Below are positions 46,630 to 56,117 of a stretch of 64,000 bases of DNA, piece by piece. Source of the DNA: Mycolicibacterium sp. TUM20985 (GTDB taxonomy: Bacteria; Actinomycetota; Actinomycetes; Mycobacteriales; Mycobacteriaceae). Position 1 is the first letter of the stretch. Each line of letters opens with the position of its first letter. The stretch lies in NCBI RefSeq assembly GCF_030295745.1, contig NZ_AP027291.1, forward strand, positions 682,001 to 746,000, written 5' to 3'. Under the pieces are notes generated by a model. It searched no databases. It was not told where the DNA came from and saw only the letters and a program-made list of their open reading frames with translations. The position numbers and the translations under genes are program-made.

Positions 46630-47415
46630 ATGTTGTCGTCTGCAGCACGCGCCGATCTTGCCGCCGAACTCGCCGAGGCCGAGCGCGGCAAGGTCGCGAT
46701 GACGCCGTTGACCGACCGGTATTCCGACGTCGACGTGGTCGACGCCTACGAGATCCAGTTGATCAACATCCGGGCGCGGGTGGCCGACGGTGCGCGGGTG
46801 ATCGGGCACAAGGTGGGTCTGTCGTCGGAGGCCATGCAGAAGATGATGGGCGTCGACGAGCCGGATTACGGTCATCTGCTCGACGACATGGAGGTCTTCG
46901 AGGACGTCCCCGTCGAGGCTGGCCGATTTCTGTATCCCCGAGTGGAAGTGGAGGTCGGCTTCATTCTTGCCGATGACCTTCCCGGCGAGGGTTGTACCGA
47001 GGACGACGTGCTGGCCGCGACGGCGGCCTTCGCGCCGTCGATCGAGCTGATCGACACCAGGATCACCGACTGGAAGATCAAGTTGTGCGACACGATCGCC
47101 GACAATGCGTCCTCGGCCGGGTGGGTGCTTGGCCGCGATCGTGTGTCGCCCAAGGACATCGACATTCGCACCATCGACGCGGTGCTGACCCGCAATGGTG
47201 AAGTCGTCGCCGAGGGCCGCAGCGATGCGGTGCTCGGCAATCCGGTGACCGCAGTGGCGTGGTTGGCCCGCAAGGTCGACCAGTTCGGGGTGCGCCTGCG
47301 AGCCGGTGACATCGTGCTGCCGGGGTCGTGCACACGTGCGATAGATGCTCGTCCCGGTGACGATTTCGTAGCCGACTTCCTTGGTTTAGGTTCAGTCCAC
47401 CTGTCTTTCGAGTAG
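46630..47415 (+). CDS. hsaE: 2-Hydroxypenta-2,4-dienoate hydratase HsaE
   Basis: A 261-residue hydratase of the fumarylacetoacetate-hydrolase-related family, exactly the length of HsaE (Rv3536c). Landmarks are VIGHKVGLSSEAMQKMMGVDEPDYGHL, VEVEVGFILADDLPG, ALAPSIELIDTRI-type segment and VLPGSCTRAIDARPGD. It hydrates 2-hydroxyhexa-2,4-dienoate from steroid ring A to 4-hydroxy-2-oxohexanoate. ATG at 46630 follows GAGGGGA; upstream in-frame codons overlap kstD. First gene of hsaE-hsaG-hsaF. Confidence 0.92.
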   Translation: MLSSAARADLAAELAEAERGKVAMTPLTDRYSDVDVVDAYEIQLINIRARVADGARVIGHKVGLSSEAMQKMMGVDEPDYGHLLDDMEVFEDVPVEAGRFLYPRVEVEVGFILADDLPGEGCTEDDVLAATAAFAPSIELIDTRITDWKIKLCDTIADNASSAGWVLGRDRVSPKDIDIRTIDAVLTRNGEVVAEGRSDAVLGNPVTAVAWLARKVDQFGVRLRAGDIVLPGSCTRAIDARPGDDFVADFLGLGSVHLSFE

Positions 47416-47430
47416 AAGAGGTCACTCAGA

Positions 47431-48348
47431 ATGCCGCAGAAGGCGACGGTTGCGATCGTGGGGTCGGGCAACATCAGCACCGACCTGTTGTACAAGTTGC
47501 TGCGTTCGGAGTGGTTGGAGCCGCGGTGGATGATCGGCATCGATCCGGCGAGTGAGGGTTTGGCGCGGGCCCGCACGCTGGGTTTGGAGACGTCGCACGA
47601 GGGTGTGGACTGGCTGTTGGCGCTCGACGAGAAGCCCGATCTGGTGTTCGAGGCGACCAGTGCCTACGTGCATCGTGATGCGGCGCCGCGGTATGCCGCG
47701 GCGGGTATCCGAGCGATCGACCTGACGCCCGCGGCAGTGGGGCCGGGGGTGATTCCGCCGGCGAATCTGCGTGAGCATCTGGATGCGCCGAACGTGAACA
47801 TGGTGACCTGTGGCGGGCAGGCGACCATTCCGATGGTGTACGCAGTGTCGCGGGTGGTGGACGTGCCGTATGCGGAGATCGTGGCGTCGGTGTCGTCGGC
47901 GTCGGCGGGGCCGGGGACGCGGGCCAACATCGACGAGTTCACCAAGACCACCAGCCGGGGTGTCGAGGTGATCGGTGGCGCGAAGCGCGGTAAGGCGATC
48001 ATCATCTTGAATCCGGCGGATCCGCCGATGATCATGCGCGACACCATCTTCTGCGCGATTCCAGAGGACGCCGATCAGGAGGCGATCACCGCGTCGATCA
48101 AGGAGGTGGTGGCGCAGGTGCAGACCTACGTGCCCGGGTACCGGTTGCTCAACGAGCCGCAGTTCGATCCACCGTCGGTGTACTCGGGTGGGCACGCGTT
48201 GGTGACGACGTTCGTCGAGGTCGAGGGTGCGGGGGACTACCTGCCGCCGTATGCGGGGAATTTGGACATCATGACCGCCGCGGCGACGAAGGTCGGCGAG
48301 GAGATCGCCAAGGAAGTACTCGCCGCCACGACCGGAGGGCACGCATGA
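47431..48348 (+). CDS. hsaG: Acylating aldehyde dehydrogenase HsaG
   Basis: A 305-residue acetaldehyde/propionaldehyde dehydrogenase. NAD-binding [16 protein letters not shown] and catalytic C127 in [16 protein letters not shown] are present. With HsaF it forms the aldolase-dehydrogenase complex that channels propionaldehyde, converting it to propionyl-CoA. Its stop overlaps the hsaF ATG (ATGA). Codon usage in hsaG and hsaF is strongly G-ending and uniform, as in highly expressed catabolic genes. Equivalent to Rv3535c. Confidence 0.93.
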   Translation: MPQKATVAIVGSGNISTDLLYKLLRSEWLEPRWMIGIDPASEGLARARTLGLETSHEGVDWLLALDEKPDLVFEATSAYVHRDAAPRYAAAGIRAIDLTPAAVGPGVIPPANLREHLDAPNVNMVTCGGQATIPMVYAVSRVVDVPYAEIVASVSSASAGPGTRANIDEFTKTTSRGVEVIGGAKRGKAIIILNPADPPMIMRDTIFCAIPEDADQEAITASIKEVVAQVQTYVPGYRLLNEPQFDPPSVYSGGHALVTTFVEVEGAGDYLPPYAGNLDIMTAAATKVGEEIAKEVLAATTGGHA

Positions 48349-49394
48349 GCGACATCTTCTTCAATCCCATCTGGGACGTCCGGATGACGGATACCTCGCT
48401 GCGGGACGGGTCGCATCACAAGCGGCATCAGTTCACCGCCGAGGAGGTGGGGTCGATCGTCGCGGCGTTGGATGCGGCGGGGGTGCCGGTCATCGAGGTC
48501 ACCCACGGTGATGGGTTGGGTGGGTCGTCGTTCAACTACGGCTTCTCCAAGACCCCGGAGCAGGAGTTGATCAAGTTGGCCGCCGAGACGGCCAAGGAAG
48601 CCAAGATCGCGTTCCTGATGTTGCCGGGCGTGGGCACCAAGGAGGACATCAAGGAGGCACAGAACAACGGCGGCTCGATCTGCCGCATCGCCACTCACTG
48701 CACCGAGGCCGACGTCTCCATCCAGCACTTCGGACTGGCCCGCGAACTCGGCCTGGAGACCGTGGGCTTCCTGATGATGAGCCACACCATCAGTCCGGAG
48801 AAGCTGGCTGCTCAGGCCCGGATCATGGCCGATGCGGGGTGTCAGTGCGTGTACGTGGTGGATTCGGCGGGAGCGTTGGTGCTCGAGGGGGTGGCTGACC
48901 GGGTCGCGGCGTTGGTCGCCGAGCTCGGTGAGGATGCGCAGGTCGGGTTCCACGGGCACGAGAACCTCGGCCTCGGCGTGGCCAATTCGGTGACCGCGGT
49001 GCGGGCTGGCGCAAAGCAGATCGATGGCAGCACCCGGCGTTTCGGTGCGGGTGCGGGCAACGCGCCAGTGGAGGCGATGATCGGGGTGTTCGACAAGATC
49101 GGCGTGAAGACGGGAATCGACTTCTTCGAGATCGCCGACGCCGCCGAGGACGTGGTGCGGCCCGCGATGCCTGCGGAGTGTCTGCTGGACCGCAACGCGT
49201 TGGTGATGGGCTATTTGGGGGTGTATTCCAGTTTCCTCAAGCACGCCATCCGGCAGTCGGAGCGTTACGGGGTGCCGGCGCATCAGTTGTTGCACCGGGC
49301 CGGGCAGCGCAAGCTGATCGGTGGTCAGGAAGATCAACTGATCGACATCGCCCTGGAGATCAAACGCGAACAGGACGCCGCGGCCACCACGTAA
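48345..49394 (+). CDS. hsaF: 4-Hydroxy-2-oxovalerate/hexanoate aldolase HsaF
   Basis: A 349-residue class II pyruvate aldolase of the DmpG/BphI type. The metal and catalytic N-terminus is [16 protein letters not shown]; further on are [31 protein letters not shown] and the metal histidines in GFHGHEN. It splits 4-hydroxy-2-oxohexanoate to pyruvate and propionaldehyde, passed to HsaG. Start overlaps hsaG. A GC-rich hairpin spans the stop codon. In M. tuberculosis (Rv3534c) PPE62 and PPE61 follow; here a 12.7-kb block of unrelated genes does. Confidence 0.93.
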   Translation: MSDIFFNPIWDVRMTDTSLRDGSHHKRHQFTAEEVGSIVAALDAAGVPVIEVTHGDGLGGSSFNYGFSKTPEQELIKLAAETAKEAKIAFLMLPGVGTKEDIKEAQNNGGSICRIATHCTEADVSIQHFGLARELGLETVGFLMMSHTISPEKLAAQARIMADAGCQCVYVVDSAGALVLEGVADRVAALVAELGEDAQVGFHGHENLGLGVANSVTAVRAGAKQIDGSTRRFGAGAGNAPVEAMIGVFDKIGVKTGIDFFEIADAAEDVVRPAMPAECLLDRNALVMGYLGVYSSFLKHAIRQSERYGVPAHQLLHRAGQRKLIGGQEDQLIDIALEIKREQDAAATT

Positions 49395-49410
49395 CCGCCG
49401 CCGCGTGGTG
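49385..49410 (+). terminator. Possible terminator hairpin at hsaF stop
   Basis: CACCACG (49385-49391) pairs perfectly with CGTGGTG (49404-49410) around a 12-base loop that contains the hsaF TAA. No U-tract follows, as is common for mycobacterial candidates, so the call is weak. Confidence 0.35.
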
Positions 49411-49845
49411 TAACCGCTGCCACACCTACGCAGCCGCGGCCGCCACGTAGCCGCCGAGTGCGAAACCGGCAACGCACCGACCGGCTTCACCGTCGCCAGC
49501 CGCCCTCTTGCGTACAGCCGGGCTGGTATCCGCCTGCTCACCAGCGGCGGGCGACGCCGATCCCGAGACGCCACCGCGGAATGTTTGCCGAAGGTGCGTC
49601 AGTGCGATTCTGGCGAAGACCCCTTTGCCCGGCCGCGGGACCCCTGGTCACTCATTAAAGCGCGCGAATTCATTTGCGGCAAATAAATACTATTTGACGT
49701 AATATGTTTTGAAAATGCATTCCCTGACATTTCGTCGATGTCGAAAGAATGCAAATCATCAATTCCGTCATGAAACTCTTTTTTCCCTTTACACTCAGCG
49801 ACAGCTAATTCATAGCGATATAAGCTGGTCGGAGGGATCGGGATC
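49395..49845. other. Intergenic region with sharp AT-rich segment
   Basis: The first half is GC-rich and has no credible gene. From about 49660 to 49830 composition becomes unusually AT-rich, with ATTTGCGGCAAAT (49672-49684, a perfect 13-base palindrome), TTGACG at 49694-49699, TTTACA at 49788-49793 and TATAAG at 49819-49824. These may be promoter parts for the surface-protein gene; their spacing is not ideal, so the promoter is not fixed. A strong ribosome site GGAGGGAT (49831-49838) precedes ATG 49846. Such AT-rich islands are typical Lsr2 targets. Confidence 0.6.
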
Positions 49846-52071
49846 ATGGCCGCTGGAGCATACGTCGGTAGGGTCGGCGCGTTGGCCGTAGCACTCGGCA
49901 TCGGCGCCGGAATATTCGCAGGTAGTGGCGTTGCATGGGCGGATTCATCCGACTCTTCGTCATCGACGTCCAACGAATCATCCGGGTCGAGCGTGTCCGA
50001 CCCGCCGACGAAGTCAGAGTCAAAAGATACGAATGTGGCAACCTCTGCCACAAGTGGATCGAATATCAAACCAAAGGTATCTTTGAGCTCCGAACCGTCC
50101 ACTTCGAATGTAAAAGAATCATCTGTTTCCAACGCGGTTACATCGAATTCATCAACCGAGGCCGAACCCGAGAAGAGTGAGTCCGCAACGACCACGGACA
50201 CAGGCACGAGTCCGACCGCGGACACGACTCCGACCACGGACACGACTCCGACCACGGACACGACCACGGCCGCGGAGCCAACGGCGGACACCGACTCGGT
50301 TGAGGAGTCGACGGAGCACAAGTCCACGGCGTCGGCGTCGACGTCGAAGAAATCGTCGCCGTCGACCGAAACCGCGACCGCGACGTTCGCCGCCGCCTCA
50401 AAACCCGCCACCACGGCCACGGTGACGAAGGAGGCCCCGATTGCGGAGTCGGGCGTCGCGGCGGTGACGGAACCGACCGCAGCGGCCGCCCCGGCAGCTG
50501 CAACCACACCCGTAGTGCTCGCCGTCCAGAGCGCCGCCAGCGTCGCGACGACATCGCCCGCGACGGCGACGATATCGATGGCCGCCGCGGCCGCACCGGC
50601 ACCGGCGCCTGCGCCAATGAGTCTGATGGACTGGCTGAACTCATTCGCCCTGCAATTCCAAGCCATGTTCTCCAACGCCACGCCGACCGTGTCCTACAAA
50701 CCGGGGGAGAACACGCTGCAGGGCGACGGCACGATCGTGGGCAAGGTGTACGGATTCGACGCCAACGGTGACCCGTTGATCTACTCGGCGAGCAAGCCGG
50801 CCAATGGCACGGTCGTCATCGACTCGGCGGGCAACTTCGTCTACACCCCGAGCTTCGCGGCCTCGTCGGCCGATACGACCGATCAGTTCACCGTCACCGT
50901 CACCGAAGCCAATGCCGCCTCGCACTTCCACGGCCTGATGGGCCTGTTCAGCCCGGGCTACGGCTCGACCGCATCGGTCTCCGTGACCGTCAACCGCCCG
51001 GCCACGGCTCCCGCGCAGGCATCGACCAAACCGTCACCGCAAATGTCTTCGGTACCGGCGTCGGGGGACACCACTGCGGCACTGCAGGCGATCTTCGATC
51101 AGCTGAAGGCCGGTGACACCCTGACGCTGGCCAATCGCACCTACCAGCACAGCGTGCTGAAGATCCGGGTGGCCGGCGTGACCATCAACGGCAACGGCGC
51201 CACCCTGCAAGCCACCAACGATGCCACCTCGTCGGTGCAAATCCTGGCCGACAACGTCTCGGTGTCGAATCTCAATCTCACGGCGGCGCTGACCGGTGCC
51301 CGCTACTCCGCGCTCGAGCAGCACAAGCTGGTGATCGCCGGGCGGGGTGACACCGTCACCAACGTCTCCATCAACGGCTCGGCAGCCGCCGGAGTCTTCG
51401 TCAACGGTGCGAGCTACTTCACCCTGAACCAGGTGCGGGTGTCGAACACCCGCGCCGATGGCATCCACATCACCAACGGCGCCAACAACGGGACCGTGAA
51501 CAACGCCGTCGTCACCGCTGCTGGTGACGATGGCATCTCGATGATCTCGTACGAGGGTGACGGGGGCCGGATCGTCCACGACATCATCGTCACTGCGCCC
51601 GTCATCAACGGCACCACCTGGGGCCGCGGCCTATCGGTCGTGGGCGGCCAGAACATCTCCTACCGGAACGTCACGGTGTCGAACACCAACGCAGCCGCCA
51701 TCTACATCGCCACCGAGGGAAGCCCGTACTTCACCCAGTCGGTCAACCACGTCGAGGTCATCGGGGGCACCATCACCGGCGCCAACTACAACAGCGGTGT
51801 CGTCCACGGGGCGGTGCTGGTGTACTCCGGCAACGCCAAGCAGACCATCAACGACGTCACCATCTCCGGCGTCACCATCACGTCCACCGCCCCCACGGCT
51901 CAACGCAACGTCGGGATCGTGGTCGATGCCGGCACCGTCAGCAATGTGAAGTTCACCAACATCTCGCTGAAGAAGACCACCCTGACGCCGCTGATCACTT
52001 CCCCGAACGTGCCCAAGAGCAGTTACACCGCCTCCGGATGGACCCTGGACGGAAAGCCGATCATCGTGTGA
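49846..52071 (+). CDS. Secreted Ig-like/beta-helix surface protein
   Basis: A 741-residue exported protein. Residues 1-32 are a signal peptide (AYVGRVGALAVALGIGAGI...GVAWADSS). Residues 33-250 are a Ser/Thr/Ala-rich low-complexity stalk with tandem TPTTDT repeats. Residues 265-375 form a cadherin/VCBS-like Ig domain (GKVYGFDANGDPLIYSASKPANGTVVIDSAGNFVYTP). Residues 400-741 are a right-handed parallel beta-helix of pectate-lyase type (NGNGATLQATND, VSNTRADGIHITNGANNGTVNNAVV, GDDGISM). A carbohydrate-active or adhesive role is likely, but catalytic residues cannot be assigned. Ribosome site is excellent; the 5' part of the gene is AT-rich compared with neighbours. Confidence 0.82.
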   Translation: MAAGAYVGRVGALAVALGIGAGIFAGSGVAWADSSDSSSSTSNESSGSSVSDPPTKSESKDTNVATSATSGSNIKPKVSLSSEPSTSNVKESSVSNAVTSNSSTEAEPEKSESATTTDTGTSPTADTTPTTDTTPTTDTTTAAEPTADTDSVEESTEHKSTASASTSKKSSPSTETATATFAAASKPATTATVTKEAPIAESGVAAVTEPTAAAAPAAATTPVVLAVQSAASVATTSPATATISMAAAAAPAPAPAPMSLMDWLNSFALQFQAMFSNATPTVSYKPGENTLQGDGTIVGKVYGFDANGDPLIYSASKPANGTVVIDSAGNFVYTPSFAASSADTTDQFTVTVTEANAASHFHGLMGLFSPGYGSTASVSVTVNRPATAPAQASTKPSPQMSSVPASGDTTAALQAIFDQLKAGDTLTLANRTYQHSVLKIRVAGVTINGNGATLQATNDATSSVQILADNVSVSNLNLTAALTGARYSALEQHKLVIAGRGDTVTNVSINGSAAAGVFVNGASYFTLNQVRVSNTRADGIHITNGANNGTVNNAVVTAAGDDGISMISYEGDGGRIVHDIIVTAPVINGTTWGRGLSVVGGQNISYRNVTVSNTNAAAIYIATEGSPYFTQSVNHVEVIGGTITGANYNSGVVHGAVLVYSGNAKQTINDVTISGVTITSTAPTAQRNVGIVVDAGTVSNVKFTNISLKKTTLTPLITSPNVPKSSYTASGWTLDGKPIIV
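50221..50274. repeat. Tandem 18-bp repeats in stalk-coding region
   Basis: Two perfect copies of GACACGACTCCGACCACG (50221-50238 and 50239-50256) are followed by a degenerate third copy. They encode Thr/Pro/Asp repeats in the stalk of the surface protein and could vary in number between strains. Confidence 0.85.
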
Positions 52072-52116
52072 TTCGACGGTGACCGGCCCGCGCGTCGGCG
52101 GCTCGACAGTGCTTGG

Positions 52117-53307
52117 ATGGCGGCCGTGGCCGAGTTCCCCGGATTCGCCGACGAGGGTTTCGGTCCCGTCGCCGACGCCTTCGTCGAGAACTTCCGACGG
52201 GGCGACGAGATGGGGGCGGCCTGCGCGGTGTACCACCGTGGTCGACTGGTCGTCGACCTGTACGGCGGGACCGCCGACGCCGTCACCGGCAGGCCATGGT
52301 CCGCCGACACGCTCACCATCGGTTTCTCGGTCTCCAAGGGGCTGATGGCGCTCTGCGGCTATCTGGCGCACCAGCGCGGACTGCTCGACTTCGACACCCC
52401 GGTCGCGGCACTGTGGCCGCGGTTCGCGGCAAACGGCAAGCAGGACATCACTATTCGCGAGGTATTCGCGCACCGGGCCGGGCTGATGGCACTGGACGTC
52501 GACCTGACCCTCGATGACGTGCTCGCCTGGGAGCCGGTGATTCGAGCGATCGAAGCCCAGCGACCGCTGTGGGCGCCGGGCACCGCCTTCGCCTATCACG
52601 CGCTGACCTTCGGATGGCTCACCGGCGAGATCCTGCGCCGCGCGACGGGGCGAATGCCGGGAGCACTACTCGCCGAGTACCTCACCGATGACCTCGGCGT
52701 CGACGCGTGGATCGGGCTGCCCGGCGCGCTGCAGCATCGGGTGGCCCGGATGCATGCACCCCGGTCGCGGCTCCTGCGCGGCAGCTACCGTGCGCTCCCC
52801 AAGGTGCTGAGACGCATCGGCAAGGCCCCCGCGGTGCGCACGGTCACCCTGGGTTCGGCCTTCCCGTTCTCGCTGATCGACGGTTGCGCCGGCGACTTCA
52901 ACACACCCGCCGTGCATGCCGCCCAGATCCCGGCTGCCAACGGCATTCTCGACGCGCGCGCCTTGGCCGCCATCTACGGCGCTGCGGTGTCCCCCGTGCT
53001 GGGCGCGCCGCTGCTGACCCCGGCCTCGCTCGCCGATGCCGTCACCGTCCGCTCGGCGGGTGACGGTTGGTCGTCGGCGCTCAACGCGCCGGGGATCCGG
53101 TTCTCGACGGGGTTCCTGATCAACGGCATCCCGTTCCGTCCGCTGCTGTCGGATTCGTCGTTCGGGCACGACGGCGTCAGCGGCAGCCTCGGCTTCGCCG
53201 ACGCCGACAGTCAGACCGGCTTCGGGTACGTCAACAACCTCATCGCCCCGCGCGACCACCGCGCCAATGACCTCACCGCGGCGCTTCGACGTTGCCTCGA
53301 TCGTTAG
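52117..53307 (+). CDS. Serine beta-lactamase-fold esterase (EstB/LipL type)
   Basis: A 396-residue class C beta-lactamase-related hydrolase. The SxxK motif is in GFSVSKGLMALCGYLA; the Tyr-bearing second motif is in AFAYHALTFGWLTGEIL. No signal peptide or lipobox is obvious, so it is probably cytoplasmic or wall-associated by another route, like other mycobacterial EstB-type esterases. ATG at 52117 gives the family-like start VAEFPGFADEGFGPVADAFVENF. It lies 45 bases after the surface-protein gene in the same direction and may be co-transcribed. Substrate is unknown; short-chain esters are usual for the family. Confidence 0.84.
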   Translation: MAAVAEFPGFADEGFGPVADAFVENFRRGDEMGAACAVYHRGRLVVDLYGGTADAVTGRPWSADTLTIGFSVSKGLMALCGYLAHQRGLLDFDTPVAALWPRFAANGKQDITIREVFAHRAGLMALDVDLTLDDVLAWEPVIRAIEAQRPLWAPGTAFAYHALTFGWLTGEILRRATGRMPGALLAEYLTDDLGVDAWIGLPGALQHRVARMHAPRSRLLRGSYRALPKVLRRIGKAPAVRTVTLGSAFPFSLIDGCAGDFNTPAVHAAQIPAANGILDARALAAIYGAAVSPVLGAPLLTPASLADAVTVRSAGDGWSSALNAPGIRFSTGFLINGIPFRPLLSDSSFGHDGVSGSLGFADADSQTGFGYVNNLIAPRDHRANDLTAALRRCLDR

Positions 53308-53337
53308 GCCGTCGGACCAGGCGGGCACGATGGGCGC

Positions 53338-55428
53338 ATGACGCCAACCCGGGAAGACGCCCAGACGATCCTCGAACAGTTGGCCGGACCGCAGGCAGTT
53401 CTACGCGACGACCAATGGATTGCGATCGAGGCGCTCGTCGTGCAGCGCCGTCGAGCGCTCGTCGTGCAACGGACCGGCTGGGGCAAGTCGGCGGTCTACT
53501 TCATCGCCGCGAAGCTGCTCCGCGCCGCCGGGCACGGACCGACGGTCATCGTCTCGCCGCTCCTGGCGCTGATGCGAAACCAGGTGCAGGCCGCCGACCG
53601 GGCTGGCGTGCGGGCGGCCACCATCAACTCGAGCAACGTCACCGACTGGGACGAGATCCACGATCGCGTCCGCAGCGGTGACCTCGATGTCCTCCTGGTC
53701 AGCCCGGAACGCCTCAACAACCCCGACTTTCGTGATCAGGTGCTGCCCGCGCTGGCCCACGACGCCGGCCTCGTCGTCGTGGACGAGGCGCACTGCGTGT
53801 CCGACTGGGGGCACGACTTCCGGCCCGACTACCGACGCATCCGCACGCTGATCGCCGAGCTGGGCACCGACGTTCCCGTGCTCGCCACCACTGCGACCGC
53901 CAACGACCGCGTCGTCGAGGACGTCGCGAGCCAGCTGGGCGTGGGCGGCCGCGACACCCTGGTCCTTCGCGGCGGGCTGGACCGCGAGTCGCTGCGACTC
54001 TCTGTGGTCCAGGCGGGCAACCCCGCCCAGCGCGCGGCTTGGCTTGCCGCACAACTCGATTCACTGCCAGGGTCGGGCATCGTCTATACGTTGACCGTGG
54101 CGCAGGCACACGACGTCGCGGCGCTCCTCCGCGATCAGGGCCACGCCGTCGCGGCCTATACCGGAGCCACCGAGACCGCTGAACGCGAGCAACTGGAGGC
54201 CGACCTCCTGGCCAACCGCGTCAAGGCGCTGATCGCCACCTCGGCGCTGGGCATGGGCTTCGACAAGCCCGATCTCGGCTTCGTGGTGCATCTCGGTGCC
54301 CCGTCGTCGCCGATCGCGTACTACCAGCAGGTTGGGCGTGCCGGTCGTTCGACGGCCAGCGCCGAGGTGGTGCTGCTCCCCGGCCACGAGGATCAGGACG
54401 TCTGGCGCTACTTCTCGTCCGTCGCCTTCCCGTCGGAAGCCATGGTGCGCAACGTGATCGACGCGTTGGAGCCCGAGCGCCCGCAGTCCACGCCCGCGCT
54501 CGAACCGCTGGTCGACCTTGGCCGGACGCGTTTGGAGATGGTGCTGAAGGTGCTCGACGTCGACGGGGCGGTGCGCCGCGTCAAGGGTGGCTGGATCGGC
54601 ACCGGGATGCCATGGGAGTACGACGAGGCCCGCTATCGCAAGCTCGACGAAGCCCGCAAGCGCGAGCAGCGGGCCATGCTCGACTACCAGGCGATCGACG
54701 GATGCCGGATGACCTTCCTTCGGGCGCAGCTCGACGATCCGGAACTCGCGGAGGATGAGCGCTGCGGCCGGTGCGACAACTGCACCGGAAATCGCTACGA
54801 CTCCGACGTCGACGCGTCGTCGGCCGAGGACACCCGGCAACGGCTCATGCGGCCCGGTGTGGAGATCTCGCCGCGCAAGCAGTGGCCGTCCGGCCTGGCC
54901 AAGCTCGGTGTGAAGCTCAGCGGCAAGATCGCCGACGGTCCGGCACCGGGACGCGTGATCGGCAGGCTCACCGACCTGGGGTGGGGAGCCCGGCTGCGGC
55001 GCCTGCTCGAGGAACCAGACGCTGAGGTGCCCGATGACGTCGTCGGTGCAGCCGTCAAGGTGTTGGCGTCATGGGACTGGAAGACCAGGCCCACCGCGGT
55101 GTTGGCGATGGACTCCGGACGGCACCCGCTGTTGGTCGCCTCGTTGGCCCGCGAGCTGGCCAGGCTCGGCCGGCTCACCGACCTGGGCACCCTGCAATAC
55201 GCACCGGAACGTCGTCCGGTCGCGGCGGCCAACTCGGCCTACCGCGTTGCCGCCCTGCAGGGATCGTGGCTACCACCCGACCCTGCCGTCATCGGCGGGG
55301 CGGGCGGGCCGGTCCTGCTGGTCGACGACATGACCGACACCGGCTGGACGTTGACGATGGCCGCGCGCGTCGTGCGGGAGGCCGGGGCGCCGGATGTCCT
55401 GCCCTTCGCGCTTGCCAGCACCAGCTGA
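53338..55428 (+). CDS. RecQ-family helicase fused to a phosphoribosyltransferase-like domain
   Basis: A 696-residue superfamily 2 helicase. Motif I is QRTGWGKSAVYF (K50), motif II VVVDEAHCVSDWGHDFRPDYRRI (149-152 DEAH, RecQ form), motif III ATTATAND, motifs V/VI ATSALGMGFDKPD and YYQQVGRAGR. A RecQ-type zinc region has CGRCDNC. The last 150 residues are unlike RecQ's HRDC domain. They contain a PRPP-type loop, LLVDDMTDTGWT (about 660-671), preceded by segments in keeping with a type I phosphoribosyltransferase fold. It likely unwinds DNA in repair; the C-terminal domain could bind nucleotides. Ends one base from the convergent phosphatase gene. Confidence 0.85.
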   Translation: MTPTREDAQTILEQLAGPQAVLRDDQWIAIEALVVQRRRALVVQRTGWGKSAVYFIAAKLLRAAGHGPTVIVSPLLALMRNQVQAADRAGVRAATINSSNVTDWDEIHDRVRSGDLDVLLVSPERLNNPDFRDQVLPALAHDAGLVVVDEAHCVSDWGHDFRPDYRRIRTLIAELGTDVPVLATTATANDRVVEDVASQLGVGGRDTLVLRGGLDRESLRLSVVQAGNPAQRAAWLAAQLDSLPGSGIVYTLTVAQAHDVAALLRDQGHAVAAYTGATETAEREQLEADLLANRVKALIATSALGMGFDKPDLGFVVHLGAPSSPIAYYQQVGRAGRSTASAEVVLLPGHEDQDVWRYFSSVAFPSEAMVRNVIDALEPERPQSTPALEPLVDLGRTRLEMVLKVLDVDGAVRRVKGGWIGTGMPWEYDEARYRKLDEARKREQRAMLDYQAIDGCRMTFLRAQLDDPELAEDERCGRCDNCTGNRYDSDVDASSAEDTRQRLMRPGVEISPRKQWPSGLAKLGVKLSGKIADGPAPGRVIGRLTDLGWGARLRRLLEEPDAEVPDDVVGAAVKVLASWDWKTRPTAVLAMDSGRHPLLVASLARELARLGRLTDLGTLQYAPERRPVAAANSAYRVAALQGSWLPPDPAVIGGAGGPVLLVDDMTDTGWTLTMAARVVREAGAPDVLPFALASTS

Positions 55429-55429
55429 C

Positions 55430-56095
55430 TCATTCGGCACTGCCATCGAGCAGTCGGACGAGCACCGCGGTCACCTCGTCGAGAGCGTGATAGATCCCCA
55501 CGGTGCGGCTGGCCGCATCCGCGTCGATGGGGTATTGGTGGTGTTCCATCCCGAGCACCTGCAGCCCCGCGGCCGCGGCGGCTCGAACGCCGTTGCTGGA
55601 GTCCTCGACCGCCAGGCTGCCCGAACTGCGCGCACCCAGTCGGGCGATTGCCTCCCGGTAGACATCGGGAGCGGGTTTGCCCGCTGCTACCTCGGCACTC
55701 GACACCGTTGCGCCGAAGTACGCGCCGATCGGCGTGGCGGTCATGACCCGGTCGATGATCTCGCGCGGCGCCGACGACGCAAGGGCCACTGGGACTCTCG
55801 CTGCCGCGGACTGAACTAGTTCCAAGGCGCCGGTGATCAGCGGCACCTCGCCGCGATCGTAGGCGGCCGCCACCGTGCCAATGACGTCGTCGGCCGCGGT
55901 TCGCGGGTCCAACCCGGTGCGGTCGCCGAGATAGCGCGCCCACTCCGGCACGCTCTTGCCCTGACAGGTCCTGGTGTCGTCGGGCAGCCACGAGTAACCG
56001 CGGTCGGCGGCGACCGAGTGCCATCCCTGCTCCCACAGGTGCTCGGACATGACCAGCACGCCGTCGAGGTCGAACACCACGCACCGATGCGTCAT
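55430..56095 (-). CDS. HAD-superfamily phosphatase (beta-PGM/phosphonatase-like)
   Basis: A 221-residue HAD subfamily IA hydrolase. Motif I is VVFDLDGVL with the aspartate nucleophile, motif II the serine in VALASSAP, motif III lysine in AGKPAPDVY, motif IV the acidic pair in VEDSSNGVRAAAAAG. A helical cap lies between motifs I and II. ATG at 56095 begins MTHRCVVFDLDGV. It is the last gene of a four-gene operon with a sugar kinase, an aminotransferase and a permease, 22 bases after the kinase. A phosphatase beside a kinase suggests either a mutase-like step or salvage of a phosphorylated intermediate. Confidence 0.85.
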   Translation of the reverse strand: MTHRCVVFDLDGVLVMSEHLWEQGWHSVAADRGYSWLPDDTRTCQGKSVPEWARYLGDRTGLDPRTAADDVIGTVAAAYDRGEVPLITGALELVQSAAARVPVALASSAPREIIDRVMTATPIGAYFGATVSSAEVAAGKPAPDVYREAIARLGARSSGSLAVEDSSNGVRAAAAAGLQVLGMEHHQYPIDADAASRTVGIYHALDEVTAVLVRLLDGSAE

Positions 56096-56117
56096 CGCGG
56101 TCGCTCCCTGCCGTCGC

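Noticed and set aside
49672..49684. ATTTGCGGCAAAT as an operator of a known regulator
   Set aside because: Perfect but short palindrome in AT-rich DNA; I know no mycobacterial regulator with this site, so it is only noted in the intergenic entry.
49935..50180. 81-residue frame inside the surface-protein gene
   Set aside because: Looks less GC-biased and protein-like, but it is wholly inside the Ser/Thr stalk frame, which is continuous with a signal peptide and a strong ribosome site.
53338..55428. Helicase plus nearby phosphatase as a defence island
   Set aside because: The phosphatase belongs to the convergent catabolic operon and no other defence-type gene adjoins the helicase.
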